Notes: generated from the sequence alone by a model not told the origin. A stretch of DNA of 64,000 nucleotides from Arcobacter sp. (GCA_024637195.1 JAGXFN010000010.1:62001-126000), one strand, 5' to 3'; counted from the stretch's first letter, positions 23,864 through 34,535 are shown. Program-made: numbers and translations.

Positions 23864-24469
23864 ATGACACCCCAGCCGATCACCGACAATATGGACGTAT
23901 TTGCAGAGAACTTTGAGAAGATCGATCTGCATGGGAAGAAGATCACAAAAGCGGAGTTTGATGACTGCACCTTTGTTTCATGCGATTTCAGTGAAACCTT
24001 TTTTTCCTCGTGCAAATTTACCGAATGCCGGTTTGAAAACTGCAATCTGAGTCTGATGAAACTAACCAACAGCAAAATGGGCGATGTAGATTTCGTCTCG
24101 TGCAAGATGATCGGGGTCGATTGGACGATGGCGGATTGGAAAAGCCTGCTCAATCCTGGTCCGCTGCATTTTCATGAGTGCATCCTCAACGACAGCAACT
24201 TTTTCGGCCTGAAATTAGAAGAATTGGGGATGAAAGAGTGCCGTGCAAAAGAGGTGGATTTTCGCAACGCGACGCTCACAAAAGCCAATTTTACCGGCAG
24301 CGATTTCAAGGGAGCATTGTTTGCGGGTACCCATCTGGAATATGCCAATTTTACCGATGCGCAAAACACCGCGATAGATCTGCGCTCCAACCATCTCAAA
24401 GGAGCGATCTTCAACCGCTACGAGGCACTGTTTTTACTTGAAACGATGGGGATCGTGCTGGTTGATTGA
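23864..24469 (+). CDS. Qnr-like pentapeptide-repeat protein
   Basis: 201 residues from the ATG at 23864 (GAGG upstream). Consecutive pentapeptide repeats of the A(D/N)LXX/CxFxx kind (CDFSE, CKFTE, CRFEN, CNLSL; later ANFTG, SDFKG, ANFTD) form a right-handed beta-helix. The C-terminal cap GAIFNRYEALFLLETMGIVLVD resembles the end of Qnr proteins (dimerisation helix), which mimic DNA and protect gyrase. Whether it affects quinolone sensitivity is unknown. It lies between repeat copies B and C. Confidence 0.8.
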   Translation: MTPQPITDNMDVFAENFEKIDLHGKKITKAEFDDCTFVSCDFSETFFSSCKFTECRFENCNLSLMKLTNSKMGDVDFVSCKMIGVDWTMADWKSLLNPGPLHFHECILNDSNFFGLKLEELGMKECRAKEVDFRNATLTKANFTGSDFKGALFAGTHLEYANFTDAQNTAIDLRSNHLKGAIFNRYEALFLLETMGIVLVD

Positions 24470-24528
24470 ACGCGGTCTCCTTGCTATGGTGAAATGTTTT
24501 TAAAAAGCGATAGAGCACAAGGAAGATC

Positions 24529-24579
24529 ATGAACCCCTCCGAAGGCATCCGTGCCAAGGTCGCAAATTCGGGAGCATAG
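24529..24579 (+). pseudogene. Truncated duplicate of the 5' end of the Cdd1-like gene
   Basis: The stretch 24505-24563 (AAAAAGCGATAGAGC, AAGGAAGATC, ATGAACCCC, GCCAAGGTCG) repeats the Shine-Dalgarno and first 11 codons of the gene at 25455 with a few changes. It then runs into repeat copy C and stops after 16 codons (MNPSEGIRAKVANSGA). It is a non-functional fragment left by duplication or insertion. Confidence 0.8.
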
Positions 24580-24628
24580 TACCAATTTTGACGACATAAG
24601 AATACATAGGCACTGTGTCCCCGGATTT
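24564..24628 (+). repeat. 65-bp interspersed palindromic repeat, copy C
   Basis: 65 bp, starting AAATTCGGGAGCATAGTACC and ending GTGTCCCCGGATTT. It interrupts the duplicated Cdd1-like fragment and adjoins the SDR gene terminus. Confidence 0.85.
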
Positions 24629-24636
24629 AAAGTATT

Positions 24637-25329
24637 TTAGTCTTGCGGATAAATCATTTTCTTTGTCACTCCTCCATCAACAGTAATCACTTCACCGTTG
24701 ATGAAACTTGCATTTTCATCGGTTAAAAACAAACATGTTCTTACAATATCTTCAACTGTTCCCACCCGTTTTGATGGATGAAAATGATGATCAACTTCTC
24801 TTAAATCATCATCATGAGAATTAATCCATCCAGGCGCAATTGCGTTTACGGTAATATGTTGATCTTGAAGAGTCATTGCTAAGCTATGGGTTAAGCTTAT
24901 TAGTCCTCCTTTCGAAACAGAATATCCTACAGTATTTCTTTCTGACATATAAGCTCTTGTAGAGGACATCAGTACAATACGTCCTTTGTCTCCTACATAC
25001 TGTTTTCCATATAACTGTGCTAAATATATGGCTGAAAACAGGTTAACAGCCACAACGTTTTTTATTTCACTTATCGTTTGATTGAGAAAATCATGTCTAT
25101 CAAAAGTAGCCGCATTAAGTATTAAAATATCAATCTTAGGTAAGGTGTTAAAGCATTCTACTATTGCTCTCTCATCAGCTAAATCACACTGGATATAGTT
25201 AGCGCTAGGATGTTCAAAGGATGGCTGATCGATATCAAAATTATAGACGTGACACCCTAAATCTATATAAGCCTTCAGTATTCCTTCCCCAATCCCATTT
25301 GACGCTCCGGTTATCAAAACAGTTTTCAT
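24637..25329 (-). CDS. Short-chain dehydrogenase/reductase (SDR)
   Basis: 230 residues. Classical SDR: cofactor motif TGASNGIG at 7-14, NAA (LILNAATF), catalytic Ser (MSST), Tyr-X3-Lys (YSVSK) and the C-terminal ITVDGGVT. It uses NAD(P)H to interconvert alcohols and ketones; substrate not deducible. AGGAG lies nine bases before the ATG. Its AT-rich codon use and location between repeat copy C and a duplicated gene fragment suggest it arrived by transfer. Confidence 0.88.
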   Translation of the reverse strand: MKTVLITGASNGIGEGILKAYIDLGCHVYNFDIDQPSFEHPSANYIQCDLADERAIVECFNTLPKIDILILNAATFDRHDFLNQTISEIKNVVAVNLFSAIYLAQLYGKQYVGDKGRIVLMSSTRAYMSERNTVGYSVSKGGLISLTHSLAMTLQDQHITVNAIAPGWINSHDDDLREVDHHFHPSKRVGTVEDIVRTCLFLTDENASFINGEVITVDGGVTKKMIYPQD

Positions 25330-25454
25330 CGTTTCATTCTCCTAATAAATTATTATAATACATATAAAAACATAATTTTATAAGAAAACAGGTGACTTTA
25401 TGACAACGCTAGGGTAAAATATTTTAAAAAAAGCGATAGAGCGCAAGGAAGATC

Positions 25455-25754
25455 ATGAACCCCGCTAAAGTCATCCGCGCCAAGGTCGACAAACTGACCG
25501 ACCTCCCCAACATCGGCAAGACCATAGCGGCCGATCTCAAGACGATAGGGATCACACGTCCCGAGCAGCTAAAAGGCGAGGAGCCTTATGATCTGTATAA
25601 ACGTTTCTGCGCGGCCTTTGGGGAGAAAAAAGATCCCTGTCTGCTCGATGTGCTGATGTCGGTCATCGACTTTATGGATGGAGGAGAGCCTCGGGTCTGG
25701 TGGGATTATACGAGTGAACGCAAGAAGCTTTACGGGGACGGCACCTTAAAATAA
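25455..25754 (+). CDS. Cdd1/helix-hairpin-helix 'pathogenicity locus' family protein
   Basis: 99 residues. The LTDLPNIGKTIAADLKTIGITRPEQLKG segment is a helix-hairpin-helix as in the Cdd1 family and the TfoX C-terminal domain, followed by the family's DVLMSVIDFMDGGEPRVWWDYTSERK. Family members are small, widely spread, of unproven function, possibly DNA-binding. AAGGA precedes the ATG. The first 11 codons and leader occur a second time at 24505-24563. Confidence 0.85.
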   Translation: MNPAKVIRAKVDKLTDLPNIGKTIAADLKTIGITRPEQLKGEEPYDLYKRFCAAFGEKKDPCLLDVLMSVIDFMDGGEPRVWWDYTSERKKLYGDGTLK

Positions 25755-25783
25755 GGCAGCTTCCCGCAGCAGTCGCAGAACTT

Positions 25784-25830
25784 TTAGCAGCCGCAGGCGG
25801 CGCAGAGGTTTTTCCCGTCTGCAGGGCGCA

Positions 25831-25831
<1 letters not shown>
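25784..25831 (-). CDS. Possible 15-residue Cys-rich ORF coupled to nifS
   Basis: The nifS stop overlaps an ATG (TGATG) opening MRPADGKNLCAACGC then TAA. Past the stop the same frame reads KFCDCCGKLP, also Cys-rich. It may be a degraded metal-binding tail or small protein, or chance. No other support. Confidence 0.2.
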
Positions 25832-28222
<2,391 letters not shown>

Positions 28223-28226
<4 letters not shown>

Positions 28227-28822
28227 TTCTCATCCTTTGCACTGAATTTACACAAGATCTCGTCGGCGAGTCCAAAGGCGATAGCAGCCTTGGCCTCCAT
28301 GTAGTTGTCGCGGTCAGACTCTTTTTCGATCACCTTCTCGCTTTTTCCCGTTGCTTGAGAAAGGATGGTGTAGAGACGGCGCTTGAGGTTGAGGATATGT
28401 TTGGTATGGATCTCGATGTCGCTTGCCTGTCCCGAGTAGCCACCAAGAGGCTGATGGATCATCACTTCGGCATTGGGAAGCATGTAGCGGTGCCCTTTTT
28501 CTCCGCAGGTAAAGAGCACGGTGGCCATGGAGGCGACAAGGCCCATCGCGTAGGTGTAGACGGGGGCGCTGATGAGGTTCATCGTGTCGAGTATGGCCAG
28601 TCCGCTCATAACAGAACCGCCCGGAGAGCTGATGTAGATATGGATAGGCTCTTGTGAATCCATGGCTTCAAGGTAAAGTAGCTGGGAGACGATAATCCCC
28701 ATCATCTGGTCGTCTATCGCTTCGGTGATGACGATAACGCGGTCGCCCAGCAGTTTGGAGAAGAGATCAAAATAGCGTTCTCCGCGGGGCGAAAGATCTT
28801 TTACGGTTGGTATCATTGGCAT
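28223..28822 (-). CDS. clpP: ClpP protease catalytic subunit
   Basis: 199 residues. Catalytic Ser98 in LVASMATVLF, His123 in VMIHQP and an Asp in the ESDRDNYM motif. The SSPGGSV oxyanion-loop motif at 66-72 is present. The Ser context is VASMA where most ClpP have AASMA, a minor change. AAGGAG precedes the ATG. First gene of the clpP-clpX-nifS operon; assembles as a tetradecamer with ClpX. Confidence 0.95.
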
Positions 28823-28929
28823 GACGGCTCCTTCTATACAAGTATCATTTTTTTGAACGTACCATGAGTAAAACCCATGACACTGCGCTTGCCGCTAGGG
28901 CACTTAAGCCAGGTCCTGACAGACGGGAG

Positions 28930-29763
28930 TCATCCAATGAAGGCATTGATAAACTCTGCTAAGGACATAGGGACGACTTCTATCTTGTGTTTGTCGATGA
29001 ACTTTTTCTCTTTTTTGCTCAGCTCCTTGTCCGTGATGACATAGCCGCCTTCAAGATCAAGGCTCAGCTCGTTGGCGACCATACGGTCGGTGTCGTGGCC
29101 GAAGGATGTCCCCATAAAGAGGTATTTTTTTGCCTTACGGTACGTTTTGAGTACTTTGGGAACGGCAAATCCACCCATTGCCTCGGTAAGCCAGTCGACA
29201 TAGTCGGCGTCCGAGATGACAAAGGTCGGATTGGGAAGCGGCGAGCCCATCGGTTTAAAAAGGATCTTTTCTGCGCGCTCAAGAGCCTCGTCGTCGACGA
29301 GAAAGTATTTTTGGTTCTCGACATCATACTCATAGACCTCGTAACGGTTCAGATGGCCCATGATGCGTGACTTTCCGATGAGAAGACAGTGCGGCGTAAA
29401 GGACAGAAGCTCCTGAAGCTTTGTGTCGCGGTTGGTGTCGACGATGTAGCGCGGTGACATGGCGACGATGGCTTTGTGCAGCGGCGTCGGCTCGAAATCT
29501 CTGGTGTAGATATGGTTGACAAGCTGGGTCATGTACTCCACGCCGCGACGCTGTTCAAGGTGCATTGCAGCGCGTGAATACTCAAACATCAGCCGCGGTG
29601 CCATAGCACGTCCGCCGTTCATCGCAAGGATCAGCGAGTCGCTGTCATGCGGCACTGCCTCCCCCTCTTTGCTTACTGTTCCCTCAAACACCCCCAAACC
29701 GAAGTAGGGAATGGTCGTCTGATTTCGCAGTTCTTTTTTTATCGTCTCTATCTGTGTGTCCAT
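28930..29763 (-). CDS. SIR2-like domain protein in a nif-linked operon
   Basis: 277 residues from the ATG at 29763, which overlaps the upstream stop (TAATG). The N-terminal half resembles SIR2_2-type proteins: IPYFGLGVFEG, then PTPLHKAIVAMSPRYIVDTNRD, the counterpart of the TTNYD motif of that family, then a QELLSFTPHCLLIGKSRIMG segment. The C-terminal half has a DADYVDWL...FMGTSFGHDTDRM stretch similar to SIR2-like families with a second Rossmann-type core. NAD binding or cleavage is possible but the usual catalytic residues are not clear. It closes a three-gene operon behind a NifX-like protein and a Cys-less Tpx. Confidence 0.55.
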   Translation of the reverse strand: MDTQIETIKKELRNQTTIPYFGLGVFEGTVSKEGEAVPHDSDSLILAMNGGRAMAPRLMFEYSRAAMHLEQRRGVEYMTQLVNHIYTRDFEPTPLHKAIVAMSPRYIVDTNRDTKLQELLSFTPHCLLIGKSRIMGHLNRYEVYEYDVENQKYFLVDDEALERAEKILFKPMGSPLPNPTFVISDADYVDWLTEAMGGFAVPKVLKTYRKAKKYLFMGTSFGHDTDRMVANELSLDLEGGYVITDKELSKKEKKFIDKHKIEVVPMSLAEFINAFIG

Positions 29764-30275
29764 TAGTGGCATCCTTTTCCGTTATAGCAGTTTATCGCCG
29801 CGGCGATTTTCGGGAGGGCTTTTTCGAGCGAAAAACTCCCGTTTAGATCGCGAAGGATCTCATCATAGAAGAGCGCACCGTCTTTGGAGACGATGAAGAG
29901 GGCCTTGGCAAACTCTCCGCCGAGCTCTCCGCTGGCCAGACGGACACCGTAAAAGTCTCCGAACGCCTCCTCCTCATCAAAACCGAAACGCCACTCTTCC
30001 AGCTTAGGGTCGGTGTGTCCTGTGGTGGAAACGACAAGTGTTTTACTGATGCCGCCCAGAGCATTTAGGCTCAGCAGACTTTGGGTCTCTTCTATCTGCG
30101 AAAGGAGTCTGTCGTCGATGAAGGGGGCAGAGATGATAAGCTGCGTGCCGTTTTGTCCTCCGACACTGAAGCTTTCGCCGCTGTGTTTTTTGAGACTCAC
30201 CTTTTCGCAGGCGTAGCCGACATCCAAAGGGATGTCTTCAAGCGTTAGGGTAGATCTGTTGTAAGTTATCTGCAA
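29763..30275 (-). CDS. Tpx-like protein without the peroxidatic cysteine
   Basis: 170 residues, TTG start at 30275 chosen because AGGAG lies six bases upstream and because MQITYNRSTLTLEDIPLD then aligns with the Tpx gene at 7963. At the place of Tpx Cys59 (KTEVCS) it has Leu58 (DDRLLS). The Tpx-like core continues through ALFIVSKDGALFYDEIL. Cys22 and Cys167 remain but neither is at the catalytic position, so peroxidase activity is not expected. It overlaps the NifX-like gene by 38 bp. A structural or regulatory role paired with the intact Tpx is possible. Confidence 0.65.
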   Translation of the reverse strand: MQITYNRSTLTLEDIPLDVGYACEKVSLKKHSGESFSVGGQNGTQLIISAPFIDDRLLSQIEETQSLLSLNALGGISKTLVVSTTGHTDPKLEEWRFGFDEEEAFGDFYGVRLASGELGGEFAKALFIVSKDGALFYDEILRDLNGSFSLEKALPKIAAAINCYNGKGCH

Positions 30276-30681
30276 TTCCAACTCCTATTATTAAGTGATT
30301 GATCGCTTCTTCTGCGCTTTTTATAAAGGGCGGGATCTTATGGATCTTGATGCCCACATTGTGCATGACATGGTAGGTGTTCAGACAGCATTGGTCCACG
30401 ATGAGGTAGGCGACCTTGCCTATCACTTCCAAAAGCGCATAATGCTCACTGATATGGTACGCATCCTTGATCGCGCTGGTATCACAGCTACAGTTTTTGA
30501 CAATGGGGCTGTGGACCATCTCCCCCTCGGCTGTTTTCCACGGGTTGGGCGTATTGCCTATACAGTGGTAGCTTATGCCTGTGTGCTGTCTGCTTATCTC
30601 ATAGAGCGAAAAGCTGGAGGCACTACAGGGGTTGAAATGGTAGACCTGTTCAGATGCATCCATCGGTATGGCTACGATCAT
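30238..30681 (-). CDS. NifX/NifB-C-terminal-like FeMo-cofactor biosynthesis domain protein
   Basis: 147 residues. The start MIVAIPMDASEQVYHFNPCSASSFSLYEI fits the dinitrogenase iron-molybdenum cofactor domain (NifX/NafY/NifB C-terminus). It has a middle part with CSCD and an HVMHNVGIKIHKIP stretch. It probably binds an Fe-S cofactor precursor. It is divergent from nifB, with a 246-bp shared control region holding a TGT-N10-ACA site and two sigma-54-type elements. AAGGAG precedes the ATG. Confidence 0.75.
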   Translation of the reverse strand: MIVAIPMDASEQVYHFNPCSASSFSLYEISRQHTGISYHCIGNTPNPWKTAEGEMVHSPIVKNCSCDTSAIKDAYHISEHYALLEVIGKVAYLIVDQCCLNTYHVMHNVGIKIHKIPPFIKSAEEAINHLIIGVGIADNLQQIYPNA

Positions 30682-30710
30682 CGCGAACTCCTTACATTCA
30701 TCTGGACTAT

Positions 30711-30726
30711 TGCAAGTTCTATTCTT
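30711..30726 (-). promoter_or_regulatory. Sigma-54 promoter of the NifX-like/Tpx-like/SIR2-like operon
   Basis: AAGAATAGAACTTGCA on the minus strand, 29 bp before the start at 30681. Fits the local family with AAT for AAC in the -24 element. Confidence 0.6.
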
Positions 30727-30747
30727 GTGTGCTTTCGGCGGGGCTTT

Positions 30748-30763
30748 TGTTCATATGCTCACA
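30748..30763. promoter_or_regulatory. NifA upstream activator site (TGT-N10-ACA)
   Basis: TGTTCATATGCTCACA has the exact NifA UAS form. It lies between the divergent sigma-54 elements of nifB (72 bp away) and the NifX-like operon (21 bp away). One such site by chance in a gap of this size is uncommon (a few percent). Confidence 0.6.
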
Positions 30764-30835
30764 TAAGGAGAAGACACGCACGTTCAAAGCGATACAAAAA
30801 TGTAGGCAATGTTGTCTTTGGAGTGTACTCAGGCC

Positions 30836-30851
30836 AAGAATGGTTTTTGCA
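30836..30851 (+). promoter_or_regulatory. Sigma-54 promoter of nifB
   Basis: AAGAATGGTTTTTGCA, 75 bp before the nifB ATG, with AAT in the -24 element like the divergent promoter. TTGCA -12 is perfect. Confidence 0.65.
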
Positions 30852-30926
30852 CCTCTGCTTTTATTAATGGTTGGTGCCAGATGAGGCAGGATCATTGGAA
30901 TTTTTTTGTATATATAGGAGAAAATC

Positions 30927-32342
30927 ATGAGCTGTTCATCAACCGGAACCGAATCTTTTATGCCCGATGACATCAAGGAAAAGATCCACAATCATCCCTG
31001 CTACTCAGAAGGGGCCCACCATCACTATGCCCGTATCCACGTTGCGGTAGCCCCGGCGTGTAATATCCAGTGCAATTACTGTAACCGCAAATACGACTGT
31101 TCAAACGAATCACGTCCGGGGGTAACCTCGGAGCGTCTTTCTCCCGAAGAGGCCGCTAAAAAAGTGATGTTCGTCGGCGGCGAAGTGCAGCGTATGAGTG
31201 TTCTAGGGATCGCAGGTCCCGGAGACGCGCTGGCTAACCCGAAAAAGACATTTGAGACCTTTGGCATGGTACGCGAATTCGCACCTGATCTTAAACTCTG
31301 TCTTTCAACAAACGGACTGGAACTGCCTAATTTTGTCGAGGAGATGGTTGACTACAACATCGACCACATCACCGTGACGATCAACAGCGTGGATGAGACG
31401 GGCGAGATAGGAAGCCTTATCTATCCGTGGATCTTCCACAATAACAAGCGCATCTACGGAAAAGAAGCGGCGAAGATCCTTCTTGAAAACCAGCTGGAGG
31501 GGATGCGCCGGTGTGTTGAAAAGGGAATCTTGATCAAGGCCAACTCGGTGCTTATTCCTGGCATCAACGACCAGCATCTAGTCGAGGTTTCCAAGAAACT
31601 CAAAGAGATCGGTGTTTTCTTGCATAACATCATGCCTATCCTCTCTGAGCCGGAATTCGGAACAGCTTTTGCCCTTGCCGGCGTACCAAGTGCGACGGAT
31701 CAGGAACAGATGGCAGTACAAGAAGCCTGCGGCCACGACATGAAACTGATGCAGCACTGTCGCCAGTGCCGTGCGGATGCGGTCGGACTGATTGGCGAAG
31801 ACCGCGGCGGAGAGTTCACGAAGGACACCTTCTCGGGGCTGAGTTTTGACGAGCTTCAGATCAAGTACGATCTTGAAGCGCGCCAGGAAGCACAGGCAAA
31901 GATCGAGGAGTTCCGTTTCTTCCTCGACCGCGCCAATGATCGGGTGCGAAAAGAGAAAGAAGAACTCAGCTCCAACGGGGTCACGATACTTGTTGCTGTT
32001 ACGACAGCGGGCGAGGGAATGATCAACCAGCACTTCGGCAGCGTCAAAGAGTTCCTTGTCTACGAAGCAGGCGACAAGGGAATACGCTTTATTCACCACC
32101 GCAAAGTCGAAACCGAGTACTGCGCAGGACCGGATGGAACAAACCCGCTGGCACCTATTTTGGAGAAACTCAAAGACGTGCAGCTGATACTCACGGCCAA
32201 GATCGGCGGATGTCCGCAGGATGATCTCAAAGCCGCAGGTATCATTGCCGATCAGAGTTATGCCTACGAGCCGATAGAGATCTCGGTACTTAAGGCATCG
32301 CGCAAGTATTTTGGCATGGACGAAAACGCAGAAGTGAACTGA
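30927..32342 (+). CDS. nifB: NifB, radical-SAM FeMo-cofactor maturase
   Basis: 471 residues. Builds the 8Fe-9S-C NifB-co core. Radical SAM motif CNIQCNYC with Cys45, Cys49 and Cys52; further conserved Cys/His: HPCYSEGAHHHYARIH at 23-38 and HCRQCRADAVG near 277. A NifX-like domain (about 350-471, INQHFGSVKEFLVYE) is fused at the C-terminus, so this is the long NifB form. GGAG precedes the ATG. It is followed by nifV and accessory genes. Promoter and UAS are in the divergent gap. Confidence 0.97.
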   Translation: MSCSSTGTESFMPDDIKEKIHNHPCYSEGAHHHYARIHVAVAPACNIQCNYCNRKYDCSNESRPGVTSERLSPEEAAKKVMFVGGEVQRMSVLGIAGPGDALANPKKTFETFGMVREFAPDLKLCLSTNGLELPNFVEEMVDYNIDHITVTINSVDETGEIGSLIYPWIFHNNKRIYGKEAAKILLENQLEGMRRCVEKGILIKANSVLIPGINDQHLVEVSKKLKEIGVFLHNIMPILSEPEFGTAFALAGVPSATDQEQMAVQEACGHDMKLMQHCRQCRADAVGLIGEDRGGEFTKDTFSGLSFDELQIKYDLEARQEAQAKIEEFRFFLDRANDRVRKEKEELSSNGVTILVAVTTAGEGMINQHFGSVKEFLVYEAGDKGIRFIHHRKVETEYCAGPDGTNPLAPILEKLKDVQLILTAKIGGCPQDDLKAAGIIADQSYAYEPIEISVLKASRKYFGMDENAEVN

Positions 32343-32367
32343 TCGATCAGGGATAAAAGGAGCCGGC

Positions 32368-33483
32368 ATGGCACTCATCAACGACACAACGCTGCGCGAC
32401 GGGGAGCAGGCTCCTTTTGTCGCCTTCAACACAAACGAAAAGATCCGCATCGCGACGCTTTTGGATGCCTGCGGGGCGGACGAGCTTGAGGTCGGTATTG
32501 CGGCGATGGGTGTCAAAGAGCGCGACGATATCAAAACCCTTCTCTCTTTGGGTTTACGGGCGCGGATGATGACTTGGAACCGGATGAAGATGGAGGACCT
32601 CGAGGCCTCGCTTTCATGCGGTGTGAGCGCGGTCGATCTCTCAATCCCGATCTCAGATATCTTGATCGGAGTAAAATTCGGCGGGAGCAAGGCCCGGGTC
32701 CTGCGCGAACTCGAACATGTGGTCACTGCCGCAAGGCGCGAAGGGGTGTTTGTCTGCATCGGCGGCGAGGACAGCTCGCGCGGAGACATAGCGTTCATCA
32801 AAGATGTGATGGAACTTGCGCGAGAATGCGGGGCAGAGCGTTTTCGCTACTGCGATACGATAGGAGTGATGACGCCGATGCAGACTTACACGACGATCAA
32901 ATCCCTCACGCAGCTCAATCTTCTTCCTATAGAGATGCACACGCACAATGATTTCGGACTTGCCAATGCCAATGCGCTCAGCGGGATAGACGCGGGAGCC
33001 ATCGGAATGAACACTACGGTCATCGGTCTGGGAGAAAGAGCGGGAAATGCCTCTTTTGAGCAGATACTGATGGCACTGAAACATCTTTACGGTGAGGCGC
33101 GTCCCATAGAGCACCACATGATCAGAGACCTTGTCCAGACAGTTGCGCAAGCGGCAAACATGGCGCTCGCCACCAATGCCCCCATCATCGGGGAGCGGAT
33201 CTTTGCTCATGAGAGCGGCATCCACGCAAATGGGATGATGAAAAATTCGCATGCCTATGAGCCTTATGAGGCCTGCGAGGTAGGGCTTGAGAGCACTTAT
33301 CCCATCGGCAAGCACTCCGGCAGCGCAACGATCCGCTACCATCTGGAGCGTATGGGCATCAGCGCCGATAACGCGATCCTTAGCGAGCTTCTTCCCCGGA
33401 TCCGTGAGATCGTTACCTCGCGTAAACAGGTGCTTGAATCGTATGAGCTGCGATCACTCTATCAGGATGCGCTATGCATATAA
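32368..33483 (+). CDS. nifV: NifV homocitrate synthase
   Basis: 371 residues. Condenses acetyl-CoA with 2-oxoglutarate to give (R)-homocitrate, the organic ligand of FeMo-co. DTTLRDGEQAPFVAF at the N-terminus, the metal His pair in MHTHNDFGLANANAL and the HESGIHANGM motif are diagnostic of the homocitrate/isopropylmalate synthase TIM barrel. The C-terminal LeuA regulatory domain is absent, as usual for NifV. AAGGAG precedes the ATG; the stop region overlaps the GNAT gene by 10 bp. Confidence 0.95.
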   Translation: MALINDTTLRDGEQAPFVAFNTNEKIRIATLLDACGADELEVGIAAMGVKERDDIKTLLSLGLRARMMTWNRMKMEDLEASLSCGVSAVDLSIPISDILIGVKFGGSKARVLRELEHVVTAARREGVFVCIGGEDSSRGDIAFIKDVMELARECGAERFRYCDTIGVMTPMQTYTTIKSLTQLNLLPIEMHTHNDFGLANANALSGIDAGAIGMNTTVIGLGERAGNASFEQILMALKHLYGEARPIEHHMIRDLVQTVAQAANMALATNAPIIGERIFAHESGIHANGMMKNSHAYEPYEACEVGLESTYPIGKHSGSATIRYHLERMGISADNAILSELLPRIREIVTSRKQVLESYELRSLYQDALCI

Positions 33484-34301
33484 GATGGCTTAAGTTTGGT
33501 GATGTTCCCGAACTCATAAAGATAGCGGACGAGACGGGCTGGATGCTTGACGGCTACCATGTCAAACTCTTGATGATGCATGCTCCGCATCTGTGCTACG
33601 GAGCTTATGAGAAAGACGTGCTGATCGGTGCGGTGATGGCGATAGAATTTGAACGCTCGGCGATGATCAAATACTTTATGGTCAAACCGGCGTACCAGCG
33701 CCAGGGCATAGGCAAGCGGCTTTTCAAGACGCTTTTTGGGGTGCTTAAAGATGAGTACTCTTCTGTCTATTTACATGCCATCCCCGAGTTTCAGCACTTT
33801 TTTGAAGAAAACGGTTTCAAGAGTGAGACGGAGGTGGGACGTTACCTCAATGTCGGCAAGGTCCCTCCTTTTAGTTTTACCAATGCCCAGGCGAAGGAGC
33901 TCGACGGGGGTAACATCGACGCGGTGATCCGCAAGATCGATAAGGAGACCTTCGGCGAAGACCGAATGGATTTTATGCTCGATGAGATGGAGCGCAACAG
34001 CTCGCTAAAATTTTCCCTGCCCAACTCCTTTCAACACTCAAGCGTCATCAACACTCGCGGTGTCTATCTCGGCCCTTGGCAGTGCAGAGCGGGTTTTGAG
34101 GACGAGGCGGAGAAGATGATGCAGGGGGTGCTTTACTTTCGCGGTCTCAAAAAAGTTCTGGCTGACGTGCCGATGGAAAACACTAAAGCGGTGGGTCTGT
34201 ATGAGAAGTACCACTTTCAGAAAAAAGGTACATTTTTACATATGAGCTACGGCGAGCCCAGCCGGATAAAGTTTGAAAACATCTATGCATTTTCGCTATA
34301 G
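33474..34301 (+). CDS. Two-domain GNAT acetyltransferase
   Basis: 275 residues. The N-terminal GNAT fold has the acetyl-CoA loop VKPAYQRQGIGKRLF near 76-90. The C-terminal half (about 135-275) looks like a second, degenerate GNAT-like domain as in YitH-type proteins, ending VPMENTKAVGLYEKYHFQKKG. Substrate unknown. It overlaps nifV by 10 bp and is followed 9 bp later by feoA, so it is part of the nifB operon. Confidence 0.8.
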   Translation: MHIRWLKFGDVPELIKIADETGWMLDGYHVKLLMMHAPHLCYGAYEKDVLIGAVMAIEFERSAMIKYFMVKPAYQRQGIGKRLFKTLFGVLKDEYSSVYLHAIPEFQHFFEENGFKSETEVGRYLNVGKVPPFSFTNAQAKELDGGNIDAVIRKIDKETFGEDRMDFMLDEMERNSSLKFSLPNSFQHSSVINTRGVYLGPWQCRAGFEDEAEKMMQGVLYFRGLKKVLADVPMENTKAVGLYEKYHFQKKGTFLHMSYGEPSRIKFENIYAFSL

Positions 34302-34310
34302 GAGGAAATC

Positions 34311-34535
34311 ATGAATCTATTGCAAAGCGGCGTGAACGAAAAATGCAGAGTGGTCTCGGTAGACCTCTGTGACAGTCTAAAAGAACATCTGCGCGCCATG
34401 GGAGTCTATCCCCATGCGACACTTCGTGTCAAGCGTTACGGATGGTTTAAGAGCAGTGTGCAGGTACAAAGCGGCCGGCGCATGATCGCTCTAGGCAAAG
34501 AACAGGCCCGCGCCATCGAGATATGCGCGGCCTAA
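34311..34535 (+). CDS. FeoA-like small SH3-fold protein
   Basis: 74 residues. FeoA pattern: start KCRVVSVDLCDSLKEHLRAMGVYPHATLRV, then VQVQSGRRMIALGKEQARAI. Stand-alone FeoA-like proteins occur in nif clusters and may support iron delivery for nitrogenase or Fe-S assembly. No feoB is nearby, so ferrous uptake itself is unlikely here. GGAGG precedes the ATG. Confidence 0.85.
   Translation: MNLLQSGVNEKCRVVSVDLCDSLKEHLRAMGVYPHATLRVKRYGWFKSSVQVQSGRRMIALGKEQARAIEICAA

Noticed and set aside
30295-30867. Plus-strand 190-aa frame opposite the NifX-like gene
   Set aside because: It is antisense to a protein with clear family similarity and has no Shine-Dalgarno or family match.
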